NCBI GenBank assembly: GCA_007922305.1
Contig: ML677358.1
Span: 16,603,327 to 16,667,326, forward strand
Reading direction: 5' to 3'
Source: Dermatemys mawii
Lineage: Eukaryota > Chordata > Testudines > Dermatemydidae
DNA: 64,000 nt
The notes beneath the pieces are model-generated. The model was not told where the DNA came from. It did no database searches and was given only the letters and a program-made list of their open reading frames with translations. The position numbers and the translations under genes were made by a program. Below are positions 11,901-23,500 of the stretch, piece by piece; position 1 is the first letter of the stretch; every line of letters begins with the position of its first letter.

Positions 11901-14191
11901 TGGCAAACTCTGAACTTTTAAAACTTTTCCCCTTTGAAAGCAGGAGTTAACAGAAAACTGAAATAAAAGAATAAGGAATAGGTTATTAAACTCCTAACTC
12001 ATGTGCATTGTAAACTAAAGGTTTTGTTTTCTCTGACCCTACTACAGTGGTGCTTTCTGCCTTTTATGAGCATCATTAATATGTATGTTTACTGGACAGA
12101 GGAAAGGGTCTGTGTAGCTGAATTACCCATCTAGCACTTGGCCTCCTGAACTACTTAAGAGCACAGCCACTTTCTCATCTGTTGCTCACCTAAGTATCCC
12201 TCACGAATGTGAGGATGCAAGGCATGGAACCCGAGGCTTTATGCCTTCTCATTACCTATTGCACATTGCTCCAATCATCGATGCCAAGCTTACACTAGGA
12301 AAAAGGGTATTTTTCTTCCAACAATATAGCTATTTTGTGTGTTTATCTCATTGTACAATCCTAGTGTAGACCAAGCAAGTGGAAGGAGGTCCTACCTTGA
12401 GGTAGGTGGTTGAGGTGAGCCCTACTCTCCCACGTAGGGAAGTGAGTGAAGGTTTTATAAGCAGCTGAGATGTCAGGGTCTGAATGATATGCAATAGAGA
12501 GCCATCACCATGAGGAAGGGGATATTGCTTTTGGTTGTGGCTGCTGCTGACTTACCAGATTTTGCACAATTCTCTCTCAGTGGCTATGACTTTGGCTACA
12601 TGGTGAAACTGCTGACGGACTCCAGGCTTCCAGAGGAGGAACATGATTTCTTCCATATCTTGAACCTTTTCTTCCCGTCCATCTATGATGTCAAATACTT
12701 AATGAAGAGCTGTAAAAACCTTAAGGTATTTAGTTCTTGTCAGTAACTGTGCTGAGCTAAGGACATATTGGGATTTGCCTTGTTTATAACAGTCTATACA
12801 AAAGTGTGTAATAAGCCAAAATAGGGGTTGGTTGCAGATATACAGTATTTTCAAATTTGGTGGTGAGGGATAATTCGTCTGGCTATAGCTGTGTGTAGCC
12901 ATTTAGTGGCACTATATACACGACAGAAAGGTTTGTTCGACCTCCTCTGCTCTCTTGACTAATCAGTTAGGGAATAGTTCACAGGATTCATAGAGTACTT
13001 ATTTCTGACGCCTGCTGAGACTGGGCATACTTGTCCTCTCTCTGAAAAGATGTGGATCAGTATTTTCCTTTTAAATGATTGCATGACTCGGATAACTGCT
13101 AAAAGCTGAAATCTGCTCATCAACTTCCAAGCATTGTTTGGATTACCAGTCCCAGAGTTTTTTCCTTCCCCAGAGCTGAATTGTTGTTTCCTGTGTATGT
13201 CATCTGAGCACTGGCGTGCCCAAGTTCTCATCCTAACTCTGACAATGTGGCTTTAGGCAAATATTTAACTTCTCTCTGCCTCACTTTCCTTGTCTACAAA
13301 ATGGGAAGAACATGTACCTACTTCCCAGCTGCCCTGAGGCTGTATTAATGTTTGCAAAGTGCTTTAATATTTAGCCCCTCTGGGGCTATTCATCTTCAAT
13401 CTCTTTCTGTGATGTTGAACTGAGAACTCAGACATTCTGGTGCTCAGATGACCTAGCACTTGTCACTCAGTTCAGGCTGTCTTTTGTTTTTTAATCAGTA
13501 TTGGCACATCAGTTGTGATTAACTCTAAAGGCAGCCATTAATCTTCATGTCTAGAGGAAGCATGGTATGTGGTAGCACTGGGAGGGGAGCAATTCCAGGT
13601 TATTAAATCAGTGTTTTTTTTCTCATTGTAGGGAGGCCTTCAAGAAGTTGCAGATCAGCTGGATTTGCAACGAATTGGACGACAGCATCAGGCAGGATCA
13701 GACTCTCTGCTCACAGGAATGGCATTCTTCCGAATGAAAGAGGTAGCCCTGGGTACCTCCCCTCCCTCCAACAGCAAGATGAGGAGGAACATAGTTTATG
13801 GCCCAACTTTTCCCTCCCTGGCACTTTCATTTTTGGATCCTTATTGTCAGCCCTTTAGGCTTTAGCCTAGCAGTCGTGGGACTTGGTAGCGTCGGCAAAA
13901 ATTTCTTCTCCACCCATCCCCTCCTCCCTGTGGGTATGTTGATTGCAGCCACTTCTGGGGTGGAGGGTAGCATTTAAACAGAGCTGTACTTTGGGGTCAA
14001 ACGCACTATAAGAAATGGAGAAATATTTTTTCTCTCTACAGTTGTTCTTTGAGGACACGATTGATGATGCAAAGTACTGTGGGAGGTTATATGGCCTTGG
14101 CACAGGAGTGGCACAGAAACAGAATGAGGATGTGGACACAGCCCAGGAGAAGATGAGCATCTTGGCTATTATCAACAACTTGCAGCAGTGA
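6000..14191 (+). CDS. CNOT8: CCR4-NOT transcription complex subunit 8 (CAF1-type deadenylase), complete, 6 coding exons
   Basis: Catalytic 3'-5' exoribonuclease of the CCR4-NOT complex; it removes mRNA poly(A) tails. Coding exons: 6000-6116, 9831-10024, 11575-11736, 12581-12725, 13632-13742, 14042-14191 (879 nt, 292 aa, the usual family length). All junctions are GT/AG and phase is kept throughout. The DEDD metal ligands are all present at the expected residues: Asp40 and Glu42 (DTEF at the start of exon 3), Asp161 (SGYDFGY), Asp230 (AGSD), plus His225. The C-terminal tail (AQKQNED... to INNLQQ) is that of CNOT8 and not of its paralogue CNOT7, and the neighbour GEMIN5 agrees. The start [16 protein letters not shown] matches the family N-terminus. 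Upstream 5' UTR exon(s) come from the CpG island near 4200. The exon list is my reconstruction; no broken or missing residue was seen. Confidence 0.97.
6117..9830 (+). other. CNOT8: CNOT8 intron 2
   Basis: 3.7-kb intron from donor ATG/GTAAAT to acceptor TTTTCCTAG before the DTEF codons. Apart from the long inverted repeat it is mostly AT-rich. A minus-strand frame at 6866-7135 (89 aa) has no recognisable family. I see no nested gene. Confidence 0.6.
8581..9250. repeat. Long, nearly perfect inverted repeat in CNOT8 intron 2
   Basis: Left arm 8581-8834 and right arm 8994-9250 are reverse complements with about seven differences over roughly 245 bp by my count, separated by about 160 bp. The outer ends read TGTAGTAAAATG and, at the far side, CATCTTACTACA, so the unit begins TG and ends CA. 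The centre has a TATA-like GTATAAGAATA (about 8971). It could be two oppositely oriented solo-LTR copies or a foldback element with long terminal inverted repeats. No target duplication is obvious. It explains two mirror-image open frames, minus 8618-8842 and plus 9001-9213. Confidence 0.9.
10690..10985. repeat. AT-rich dispersed repeat with 'TTTTGAAA/GAAATTTC' motifs in CNOT8 intron 3
   Basis: Degenerate runs of CATTTTGA, GTCAAAATG and GGAAATTTCC in both orientations. The same word set occurs at 33450-33640 and 33830-33990. Interpreted as copies of one old AT-rich family; the ends are not resolvable by eye. The flanking 10025-10690 and 11000-11570 hold nothing I can name. Confidence 0.4.
12286..12374. 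mobile_element. Short MITE-like inverted repeat in CNOT8 intron 4
   Basis: Ends CTTACACTAGGA and TCCTAGTGTAGA are inverted copies about 85 bp apart, flanked on both sides by CCAAG, a possible 5-bp target duplication. No coding content. Superfamily not assignable from this alone. Confidence 0.5.
13225..13375 (+). mobile_element. MIR SINE in CNOT8 intron 5
   Basis: Recognised by the ordered MIR core: 'GCTTTAGGCAAATATTTAAC', 'CTCTGCCTCACTTTCC', 'TCTACAAAATGGGAAGAACA', then 'AAAGTGCTTTAATAT'. MIR is an ancient amniote tRNA-derived SINE, so this copy predates turtles. The sequence matches closely enough for a firm call despite age. Confidence 0.8.
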
Positions 14192-15420
14192 TAACTGGAT
14201 ACCACTCAGCAGGACATGGTCCCAGCGTGGCAGCTGGAGTGCTAAACTGTTTCCAGCAGTCTCTCATACAAATTATGTCCAACAGTATGCGTTTGGCATG
14301 AGGACTAGAGAGTTGCTGAAGACAAAAGATGCTCCTCATTTCGGTTCAGACTTAGAGGGGAATTTATAACAATGCCAGCACTGGTGACTTGCCATCTTTT
14401 TAGTACCAAGGACGGAAGAGAGAGACAATGTATATACCTCTGTTTTCTTCCTTTTAAAATGTACTGAATCTGCAAGGAAGACTTTACTCCAGAATGTACA
14501 GCAGAACTGAGGTTCTGAAATGCCAGTGAAATCAGACACAAACTCATTTGCAGATTGTGCTTTACGAAGCTTATTTTAAATTGTTTTGTTGGCTGCAAGG
14601 GTGACATCTGCTCCTCACCCTTTGCTTGTTTTTATCTTTGGTATTCTGTAGAAATGACCCCCTTGTTCATGGCAGAGTTTTGGGACAGGATAATGTAAGA
14701 CGGACTTTCCTTGGAGTGAAAACATTCGAATAGACCTGTCTTGGTAACAGTATGACATGGTGTATGTGGAGCTGAGGTGACCACCTTCATAGCTCCTAAT
14801 TCTGTACAATTTCCCACTTTTTTTAGGACTGTTGTGCCAGAGAGGTGTGTCCCACCTGTAAGACTCATCTATTATCTCAGTATTAATACTGTTCAGCAAT
14901 TGTTTAAAATGGCCTAGAAGTTTGCCTTTTCTAGAAGAGATTTGTAACAGTTTGGACCAAAATTGATGCTGACTTCAGCTACAGTACTTGGTATTACCTG
15001 ATAATGTGGAAGTTTTTACCCTTTTCGTTACAGCATGAGCAAGTTCAGTAGGTGCATAAATGTGTAAAAAGTGGCTCCAGTTTTATATTTTAGTGATTTA
15101 ACAGGCTGGCAAAGCAATTAGATTTCCCTTTTATAGAGATAATATCCCAAGGGTAGGAGGCTCACAATCCTGATTTTTAAAAAAATTAGAAATTCTAGAA
15201 GTACACGCCTCTATTTTTGAACAGCTTGGAAATGTTTAAACACCCCAAAACTTTTGTCCAGAGCAAATTAAAACTGTTTCTGAGTCTTGCATTTTAACAA
15301 GCTTATAAAAATTCTTGATTTTTTGCAATGATTAAAATGTTATAAGCTGGTATTTAAAATGCATGTAAATACTATTGATGTTTTTAATTTTGTAAAATAA
15401 AGATTTTTTTTAAACCAGTT
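14192..15420 (+). other. CNOT8: CNOT8 3' UTR with poly(A) signal AATAAA at 15396-15401
   Basis: About 1.2 kb between the TGA stop and the first strong AATAAA (15396-15401), which is followed by a T-rich tract. Minus-strand open frames in this stretch have no recognisable product. Cleavage is expected about 15-25 nt after the signal, near 15420. This end position is inferred. Confidence 0.75.
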
Positions 15421-17084
15421 ATAACTTTTGGTCTTTCTACTTCATTCTAATATTTACTGAAATTATTGAACTTGCAACAGCACCTCACAGGAAGCAACTA
15501 ACAGCTCTACCTTATTTTCTTTCTGAATTCTCTACATGTAAATGCAGCAGTGACCAGACAGACTAACACCACAACTGTGCTTCATCCAACAATGAATGGA
15601 TCTTTACCTGCTGCACCTTGCCAGTTCTGGGATACCCATTAACCATCTCCAGGCAGCTAGTTTGTATCTTGGGAGAATTTTACAGTTCAGAAAAGGGAAT
15701 GAACACCTGATTAGAGGGTACTGTACCTCAGCTCTAAATACTTAAGCAAGAGCCTGGTTGTTAATGGCAGCTGTAGTTGTTTGGCTGTTGGTTCCCAAGT
15801 CTGTTAAGGTGAGAAACAGAGCAGAGTTTTCTTATACTATGCACTTTTGGAGCCTTGCTAACAGGTAAGGCCAGTTGGCAGTGGAAGCTGACTCTTTCCC
15901 TTGTATTTTATCTTATGGTGATGGTAGTAGCTTCCTCCAGGCATGGCTACTTCTGCTTTTGGCAAAGGGGACTTTGTTATGGAGCAATAGCACCCTCTTC
16001 TGGTTTTCAGGCAACTTGCCTTTCACACAAGCAACATGATTCTAGGGCAGCAGTTCTCAAACCGGGGGTCAGGAACACCTGCCGCCCCTGAAAAGCCTCT
16101 GAATTGATTACTTCTGCATTCAGTGGCTTTTCAGTGGACTTGCTGAGCGCTCTTGGGAATGCTCGGCATGTCCGCTAAAAAGCTGCCGAATGCAGAAGCA
16201 AGTTGGCAGCTTTTCGGCGGACACACAAGGGTCTGCCTCACCGTTCAGGAACGCAAAAAAGGGTCGCGGTTCTCAAAAGTTTGAGAACCGCTATTCTAGG
16301 GTTATCTAGTTCTTCATGGACCACCCACAAGGGTTCATCAGACCACAGTTTGGGACTTCAGTTGTATAACTCATCTTTTCCTTAGCGTAAGGAATATGCT
16401 TCTACTTATCTCTGCTAAAGCAGCTTTAGTATTTATTACACCTTCCCTTCTATCTTGCTTTTCCTTTAACTCAAACTTACATGTTGGACTAGAACAAGGG
16501 GTGCATTCCCTATGCTCCAGCTTTACTCGCCCTACCTGCACAATGTATGTAAATCAATCACTCTGAACACACGCTGGTCTCAGTTACAGGGGTTACTTGA
16601 GCTGTATGCTGCACTCTGACTCAGCAAAACTTCCTCATGCTGCTGCTCAGCTTTCTGGGCTTCAAGGGAAGTACTGACAAGCAAAGCCCTATGTGAATCC
16701 TGAGACGAGCTGTCCATGAAATATTAAGGATCAACAGTTGTTTAGTTTACCTCTAACACTTCCTGATTACATAGACCAAAAGCCTTGATTTTTACTTCCC
16801 ACCTGAACTATTGTTAGGGCTAAATATACTCCATCAATGTAGCAACAGGAGGAATCTACTTTCCTCTTCAGCAAACATTCACAAAAGATTGCCACACCTA
16901 CTTTACCCTAAGATGAACATGAAGAGACTTCATTTAGTCAATAAAAACTTCTTGTTTGACAGAACTGAACCTAAAGTAGCATATGGTACAATGTGAATAA
17001 AACCTGTCAGCTAAATACTAATACACTTTAAAAATAACCTCTGGTTCCTTTCTCCCCAACCACTTTTCAAATTAAATTCAAAGC
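15421..17084. other. Intergenic gap between convergent CNOT8 and GEMIN5
   Basis: Only about 1.7 kb separates the two 3' ends. It contains the hAT MITE at 16048-16293. I see no other gene or RNA. Confidence 0.6.
16048..16293. mobile_element. hAT-type MITE with perfect 8-bp target duplication
   Basis: Terminal inverted repeats CAGCAGTTCTCAAAC and (reverse strand) TAGCGGTTCTCAAAC bound a 246-bp non-coding element. It is flanked by identical TTCTAGGG at 16040-16047 and 16294-16301. The 8-bp duplication and the CAG-N-GGTTCTCAAAC-type end are characteristic of Charlie-like hAT elements. It sits between the convergent 3' ends of CNOT8 and GEMIN5. Confidence 0.9.
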
Positions 17085-17585
17085 TCAAAATGTAAGACTT
17101 TTATTCAAAGAGAAAGAAAAACACCCCCACCCCAACAAACTGGGTTAAGTAGTAGGTTGTTTAAAATTAAATAGTTATTCCTCTTTAAAGTAGATAGCAA
17201 CTACTACCTTTTTACTGCCAAAATTTTGATGTAGCTGTCCAATTTGGTTACAAATGTGTACGTAAATTCAAGGGCTTCTCGGGTGTGTCCCCTCCCCAAA
17301 TTTTTTTTTAAAAGGCAAATTAGGCAAGATGTATATATTAAAGGCAAAGGGCCATAGCTTTCCCTTTTTACAATCACGGTATTAATTATGGAGCCGTAAG
17401 GGGACAGTAACTGACAGTTAATGAGAGTCTGTATCTGAACTTGATTTTTGATACTCCATTTTCTAGAACGAAGCATCCTCCAAAGTATGGTGACCACAGA
17501 GAGTGTCCTTCACTTCAAAAAGAACAGTACAGCCCTGGCCTGGAGTGGCTGCTGGTAACTCAGGCTGCTGGGCTTGAATGTAACT
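17085..17585 (-). other. GEMIN5: GEMIN5 3' UTR; poly(A) signal AATAAA on minus strand at 17105-17100
   Basis: Sequence between the TAA stop and the first minus-strand AATAAA (plus-strand TTTATT, 17100-17105). It is A+T rich with no competing frame that I recognise. Cleavage is expected near 17080-17090, giving a 3' UTR of about 0.5 kb. The end is inferred. Confidence 0.65.
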
Positions 17586-20500
17586 TTATGTTAAGAACTT
17601 TCTGCAGATCTTTTCGTAAACTTTAGCTGTGCCATATTTCCTAACCAGGTCCAAGGCCTGTTGCTGCAGTTCTGGACTCAGCTCTGTGGGGCACTGAGAT
17701 CCAATGTGAAGTAGCACCAGGCCACACTCCAGCACATCTGGGAAAGGGAAGACCTGCAAAGAGAACCACAGATGTTATCTACTCTTTAAACAGGGTGGTA
17801 CTAGCATGTAAAGTAATTCAGGGAGAGGGAAACCATCTGTGGAAATACTGCTGACAGTGGTACAAAGTGGAAGAGCACTTGGGAAAAGCAAATCTTGCTG
17901 CAATTTTATGCATTCCCTTTTCTAGTACAGAATATATTTGTGTTTAGACAGGTTTGTTTCCTCCTCCTTGAGCCTTTATTCAGGATCAGAACGGCTGCCT
18001 TCTAGTTTTACTGCAGAATCCAGAAGGGTAGGGGATGAGGACACGCACACATGGGTTTAAACTGATACTTTAAAAATCACATATTAATTCATCATCTAAT
18101 TAAAGCTGTTGTTATTGCTGAGTTAGTGAGAACTGTTTGTTTACACATGGTGAATTGCCTGCCACGTGCAAAGGTGCAGATCTCTCGAGACATCAATACA
18201 GACTCAAGTATAGTGCTGGAGAGGAACCACTGGTCATGATACATGGAGGAATCAGTGATATAGGGCAAAGGTTGGAGAGATATCCTAGAAGCTGCTGTTA
18301 AGTAAGAGATTGAAGTCCAAGATCTCCATGGTAGCATTCTCTGAAATGCTTCCAGTTCCATGTATGGGGCCAGTTAGGCAGAACTGCGGGGTTTCAGTGC
18401 ATGGATGAGATGATGGTGTTCAGAGGAGGGATTTAGATTTATAGGGAACAGAGGAGTCAAGATGGAAAGGATGGGCTCCACCTAAACCAAAACAGAACCA
18501 AAGTGCTGGCACGTAAAATTAAAAAGGGCAGAGGAGTTTTTAAACTAAAGAGTAGGGGAAAGCGCACAGGTGTGCAAGACAGAAACATCCCTTAGGGGAG
18601 GATTTATTAAGGAGGGTACTTTATATCCTACAAAGGCAGAGAGGATAGAAGCTGATAAAAGAACAGGTAGGAGCTGAAGAGGAACAGTCAAATGAGAGAG
18701 TTCCATTTAATTACACCAAAGGAAGGCAGACAACTAAATATTGATCAATTTTTAAGTGCTTGTCTATAAATGCAAGAAGTCTAATTACAAAGATGGTTGA
18801 ACTCAAGTTCTTTGTATTAAATGAAGATATTGATACAATAGGCATCACAGAAATGTGGTAGGATGATGATGAATAGGATATGGTAATACCAGGGTACCAA
18901 ATATCCAGGAATGAGAGCAGGTCAGGCTGGTGGGGGAGTGGCACTATCTTGAAAGAAAGAGTCAGATACAGTAAAACAGTAAAAGAGGAAGTTAGAGACG
19001 AAATGACATTTTTAAAAAATTGGAAGTCAAATCCTACTGAGGAAAATAGAAAGGAACGTAAACTCTGGGAAGTCAACTGTAAAAGTATAATTAGGCAGGT
19101 CAAAAAAGAATCTGAAGAGCAACCAGCAAAAGACAAAAATATCTTGCTGTTAGTTTTTGTAAGTACATCAGAAGCAGGCAGCCCCCCAGACAATCAATGG
19201 GGCCACTGGACAATCGAGGTGCTAATGGAGCACTCAAGGAAAACAAGGCCATTGCAGAAAAGCTCAATGAATTATCTGCAGCTGTCTTCACTGCAGAGGA
19301 TATGAGGGAGATTCCCACACCTGAGCCAGTCTTTTTAGGTGACAAATCTGTTACAGAGTGAGGTATCAGTAGAGGTAGTTCTGGAACAAATTGATAAATT
19401 GAACAGCAGGACGAGATGACAGTCACTTAATAGTTCTGAAGAATCTCAAATACGAAATTGCAGAACTACTAACTGTATCCTATTGCTTAAATCAGCCTCT
19501 GCCAGATAGCTAATGGAGTGCTGATGTTTAAAAAAGGCTCTAGTGGCAATCCTGGCAATTACAGGCCGGGAAGCCTAACTTCAGTACTAGGCAAACTGGT
19601 CGAAACTACAGAAGAGAACAGAATTATCAGACATCTAGATGAACACGGTATCAGCAAGGCTTTTGTAGCAGGAAATCATGCCTCTTTGAGGGTGTCAACA
19701 AATGTGATCCCGTGCATATAGTGCATCTAGACTTTCAAAAAGCCTTTGACAAGGTCCATCACCAAAGGTTCTTAAGCAAAATAAGCAGCCATGGGATGAG
19801 AGGAAGGACCTCTCAATGGGTCAGAAACTGGTTAAAAAGATAAGAAACAATGGACAGGAATAAATTATCAGTTCTCACAGTGGAGAGAGGTAAATAGCAG
19901 GGTCCCTGAAGGATCTGAATTGGGACCAGTGCTGTCCAGCATACTCAGAAATGATCTGGAAAAGGGGTAAACAGTGAGGTAGCAAAGTTAGCAGATGAAA
20001 CAAAATGACTCAAGATAGTTAAGTTCAAAACTGACTGCAAAGACTTAAAAAGGGATCTCACAAAACTGGGTGACAAATAGCAGATGAAATTCAGTGTTGC
20101 TAAATGCAAAATAATGCACACTGGAAAACATAATCCCAACTATACATACAAAACGATGAGATGTACATTAGCTGTTACCACTCAAGAAAGATCTTGGAGA
20201 CATTGGGGATAGCTCTCTGAAAACATCTGCTCAATGTGCAGTGGCAGTCAAAAAAGCTAACGGACTGTTAGGAAGGGGATAGATAAGACAAAAAAAAATC
20301 ATAATTCCTGCACATAAATTCATGGTACTTCCACACCTTGAATACTGCATGTGATTCTGATCATCCCATCTGAAAATAAATACATTAGAATTGGGAAAAA
20401 TACAGAGAAGGGCAACAAAAAGGGATAGTTATATGGAACAGCTTCCATGTGAGGAGAGATTAAAAAGACTGGGACTGTTTGGCTTAGTAAAAGAGACAAA

Positions 20501-23500
20501 TACGGGGGGATATGATAGAGGTCTTAAAATTGTGACTAGTGTAGAGAAAGTGAGTAAGTGTTATTTATTCTTTCATGTAACACAAGAACCAGGAGTCACC
20601 CAATGAAGACATCAGGTTTAAAACAAACAAAAGGAAATACTTCTTCACACAGTGCCCAGTCAACCCATGGAACACCTTGCCAGGGGATGTTCTGAAGGCC
20701 AGAAGTATAACTGGATTCAAAAGAAAAACAAGAGAGAGACATTCATGGAGAATAGGTCCATCAGTAGCTATTAGCCAAGATGGTCAGGGACACAACCCCA
20801 TGCTCTGGTTGTCCCTAAACCTCTGACTGCCGGAAGCGGGGGCTAGACAACGGGGGATGGGTCACTCAGTAATTGTCCTGTTCTATTCCCTCTGAAGCAT
20901 CTGGCACCGGCCACTGTCAAAGACAGGATACGCGGCTAGACAGACGGTTCATCTGACTCAGTATGGCTGGTCTTATGTTCTTACACAATCATCATAACTA
21001 GTAAGAAATATATTAAAAGCACATGAAAGATTCATACTGGAGTGTAGTTCAAAGTTTAGCTAGTGTGAAGACTCCTCAGAGTCCTCCTAACTATACTAAA
21101 GAAGCCATGTTTGAGGAGGAAATTACATCACAACACTTTACAACACCTCACCCAACCAGAGAAGCTACTCATGTGTGGCCCAGGAACCTTTTCTCAGGTT
21201 CAGTGCAAACAGTCTAACCAAGGAAATGATGACTGTAACCAATCAGACTTAATGTAACTTTTCTGTTGTGACTAGGGCCAATGGCAAGTTGCCATGTGTC
21301 TATCATTCATTTTTGGACTGCAGTGAAGTGGTTTCTCCTGTCAAGACGTTATGGGATACTTATCTCTTTAAAGTGGCACAACAAATATATCCAGGCATAA
21401 TGCAGCACTTTGCCCCTCTACCTACATCAGGTAGCGTAGTGATGAAACACTTGGTCAAGCCTAAATCTAGCCTGCTGCTTTCCTGATACAGAAGAGTCAG
21501 AGGCCGTTAACTTGCAGACCTGGAGCGCGCAGTAGTAGCACAGTGCTACTTTCTGAAGTGCTATTTTCTTTGACCAAGAAACTACCTTATTAGCAAGCAC
21601 CAAAGACTGTCATTTTATTGACCTGTTCTACCCCATTTTAAACCTTACCTTTAAACTCTCTGGAAATTGTGCTAATTTCTGGTTTGCCTCTGTAAGCTGT
21701 TTCATCAGCTCAGGCAGGGAAACTAGTTCCTTTGCTTCTTCTTTACTGTCAAGAGAATATAATATATGTTACAACAATTGCTTTACCTAAGTGTACTGTC
21801 CCCACCTTCAAAGCAGGGGAGATGGGTGAACTGAAGCAAATATGGGCACATAGAACTCTAAATCACGCACCAATGGAGAGACAGAAATTCTTCTCTCCAG
21901 CATGCCCTTTCCATTCTCTTGCCCTTGTAATGCACTGCTTAAGCTGGGCAGAATTAAGGCATTTTGTATTTTAAGGGCATTTACTCATCTACAGTAAGCT
22001 TAGGAGTGTGGCAGTTCAGTTCAGAGCTCTCCGACAATCCTTTGCCATCGGACGTGAATTCTCATTTGTTCAAGTTTTTGAAATGGCCTGTGAACAGCTT
22101 CAGTGATTTTAGTTTCTCAGGACCGGTACAATGAGTGAATTAAGCTGGAGGCCAGAACAACTGCAAACCAAGAAAGCAGAATCTGATCTTACTCAACATC
22201 TCGCTGTTTTGAAACCTACCACCGGCTCGGGCTCCTTGGGGGCACCAGCCTGTCCGGTTCGATCTCGGAGCTCATATGCATCTTGCTTTCCTGTGTGCTG
22301 TCTTTTACGCTTTCCTGGAGGTTGTTCCTCTGGTGCTGGCGGATCATGTCTGCCAAAGTCTGCTGGACCTCAGACACTTCCTTCTGGGTGTTCTGCAAAG
22401 CAGCATGTACTTCGGAAAGCAGCATTTTATAGTCATTCAGTTTCAACTGCCTCTCTCCAAAATCGCTTAAGCTAGCTGTTGTGATGCTTTCTGACCTACT
22501 GTTATGGTCTGCACTGGGTAGGTTTCCTTCCATCTCAGCTGCAGTTTGATTAGCAGTTTCTTCAGGGGAAGAGACAGCTGTAAGGTAGCTCTGGTCAACA
22601 GCTGTCTGTTCACTAGGACAGGGCCCAGAATCCAGCACAGCCTGTATTGAGACAAGGGAATCCTTGGGTAGGTTCCACCATAGATCATACAGCAGCCCGT
22701 AAGCCACAAAGCCCTCTAAGCTTTGGTAAGCCGCCATGTTCTGAGTGTTTGTGCTGTCCAGATGGTCTCTCAGGTGATCACAGCCTGAAAGGGATTGGAA
22801 GAGAGCCACGTTAAAAGGGTTTCTCCAAAACTATACACAGAACTGCCCCGTGCTCATATTTTGCAAGGCTATACAGGGGCCCCAGATTCACTCTGGAGTT
22901 AGCTTTGAAGTGCAGTGAGCAGATAGGGACAGCTTCCTCACATCTACAAAGATCCCCTACAACTTCCAATATTTTGGCAGCTAATTTATACAATAGGCAT
23001 GGCCATAGCAGATCCCCGAGGTCCATTTAGAAAGTATCCCGACTCCAGAAGTACCAGATGCTTCAGAGGACGATGTAAATCACCCTGCAGAGGACAATTA
23101 TAGAATAAGCAGGTCACAGGGAAGTTTCTTCCTAACCTCAGGCAGTTAGTGGTTGGTTTACATCTTGAAGGTGGCGAGTTGATCTCCCTTAAACAACGTT
23201 TTAGCCCAACTCGTGAGAGTGTGGATGTGTTAATGGGAATGTCTCATTTTTTTGAGTTCTACCGAGATCTAGCAAAGCCCACTGAGGGGACTGGAGTTTG
23301 TGGAGATCCTGCACTGAAGAGCTGCTCACAATGCCAGCAAACTGAAGGAGGAGATTTACCTCTGGGAAGGACAAGCTTGCAGATTTCTTGCATAAGAACA
23401 AAGTTCCCGGCATCATAGCTGCGGGTCACAGCTCCAAGAACAGCCTTCACTGCCTCATCCCATGAAGCTGTCTCCTGGCTCAGCGCTGCTAGGGTCAGAT

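Noticed and set aside
6000..14191. CNOT7 instead of CNOT8
   Set aside because: CNOT7 shares the catalytic core, but the C-terminal tail, the CNOT8-specific residues (for example [31 protein letters not shown]) and the GEMIN5-MRPL22 neighbourhood all fit CNOT8.
18880..19721. Open frames of 67-141 codons as possible genes
   Set aside because: They are decayed CR1 ORF2 pieces.
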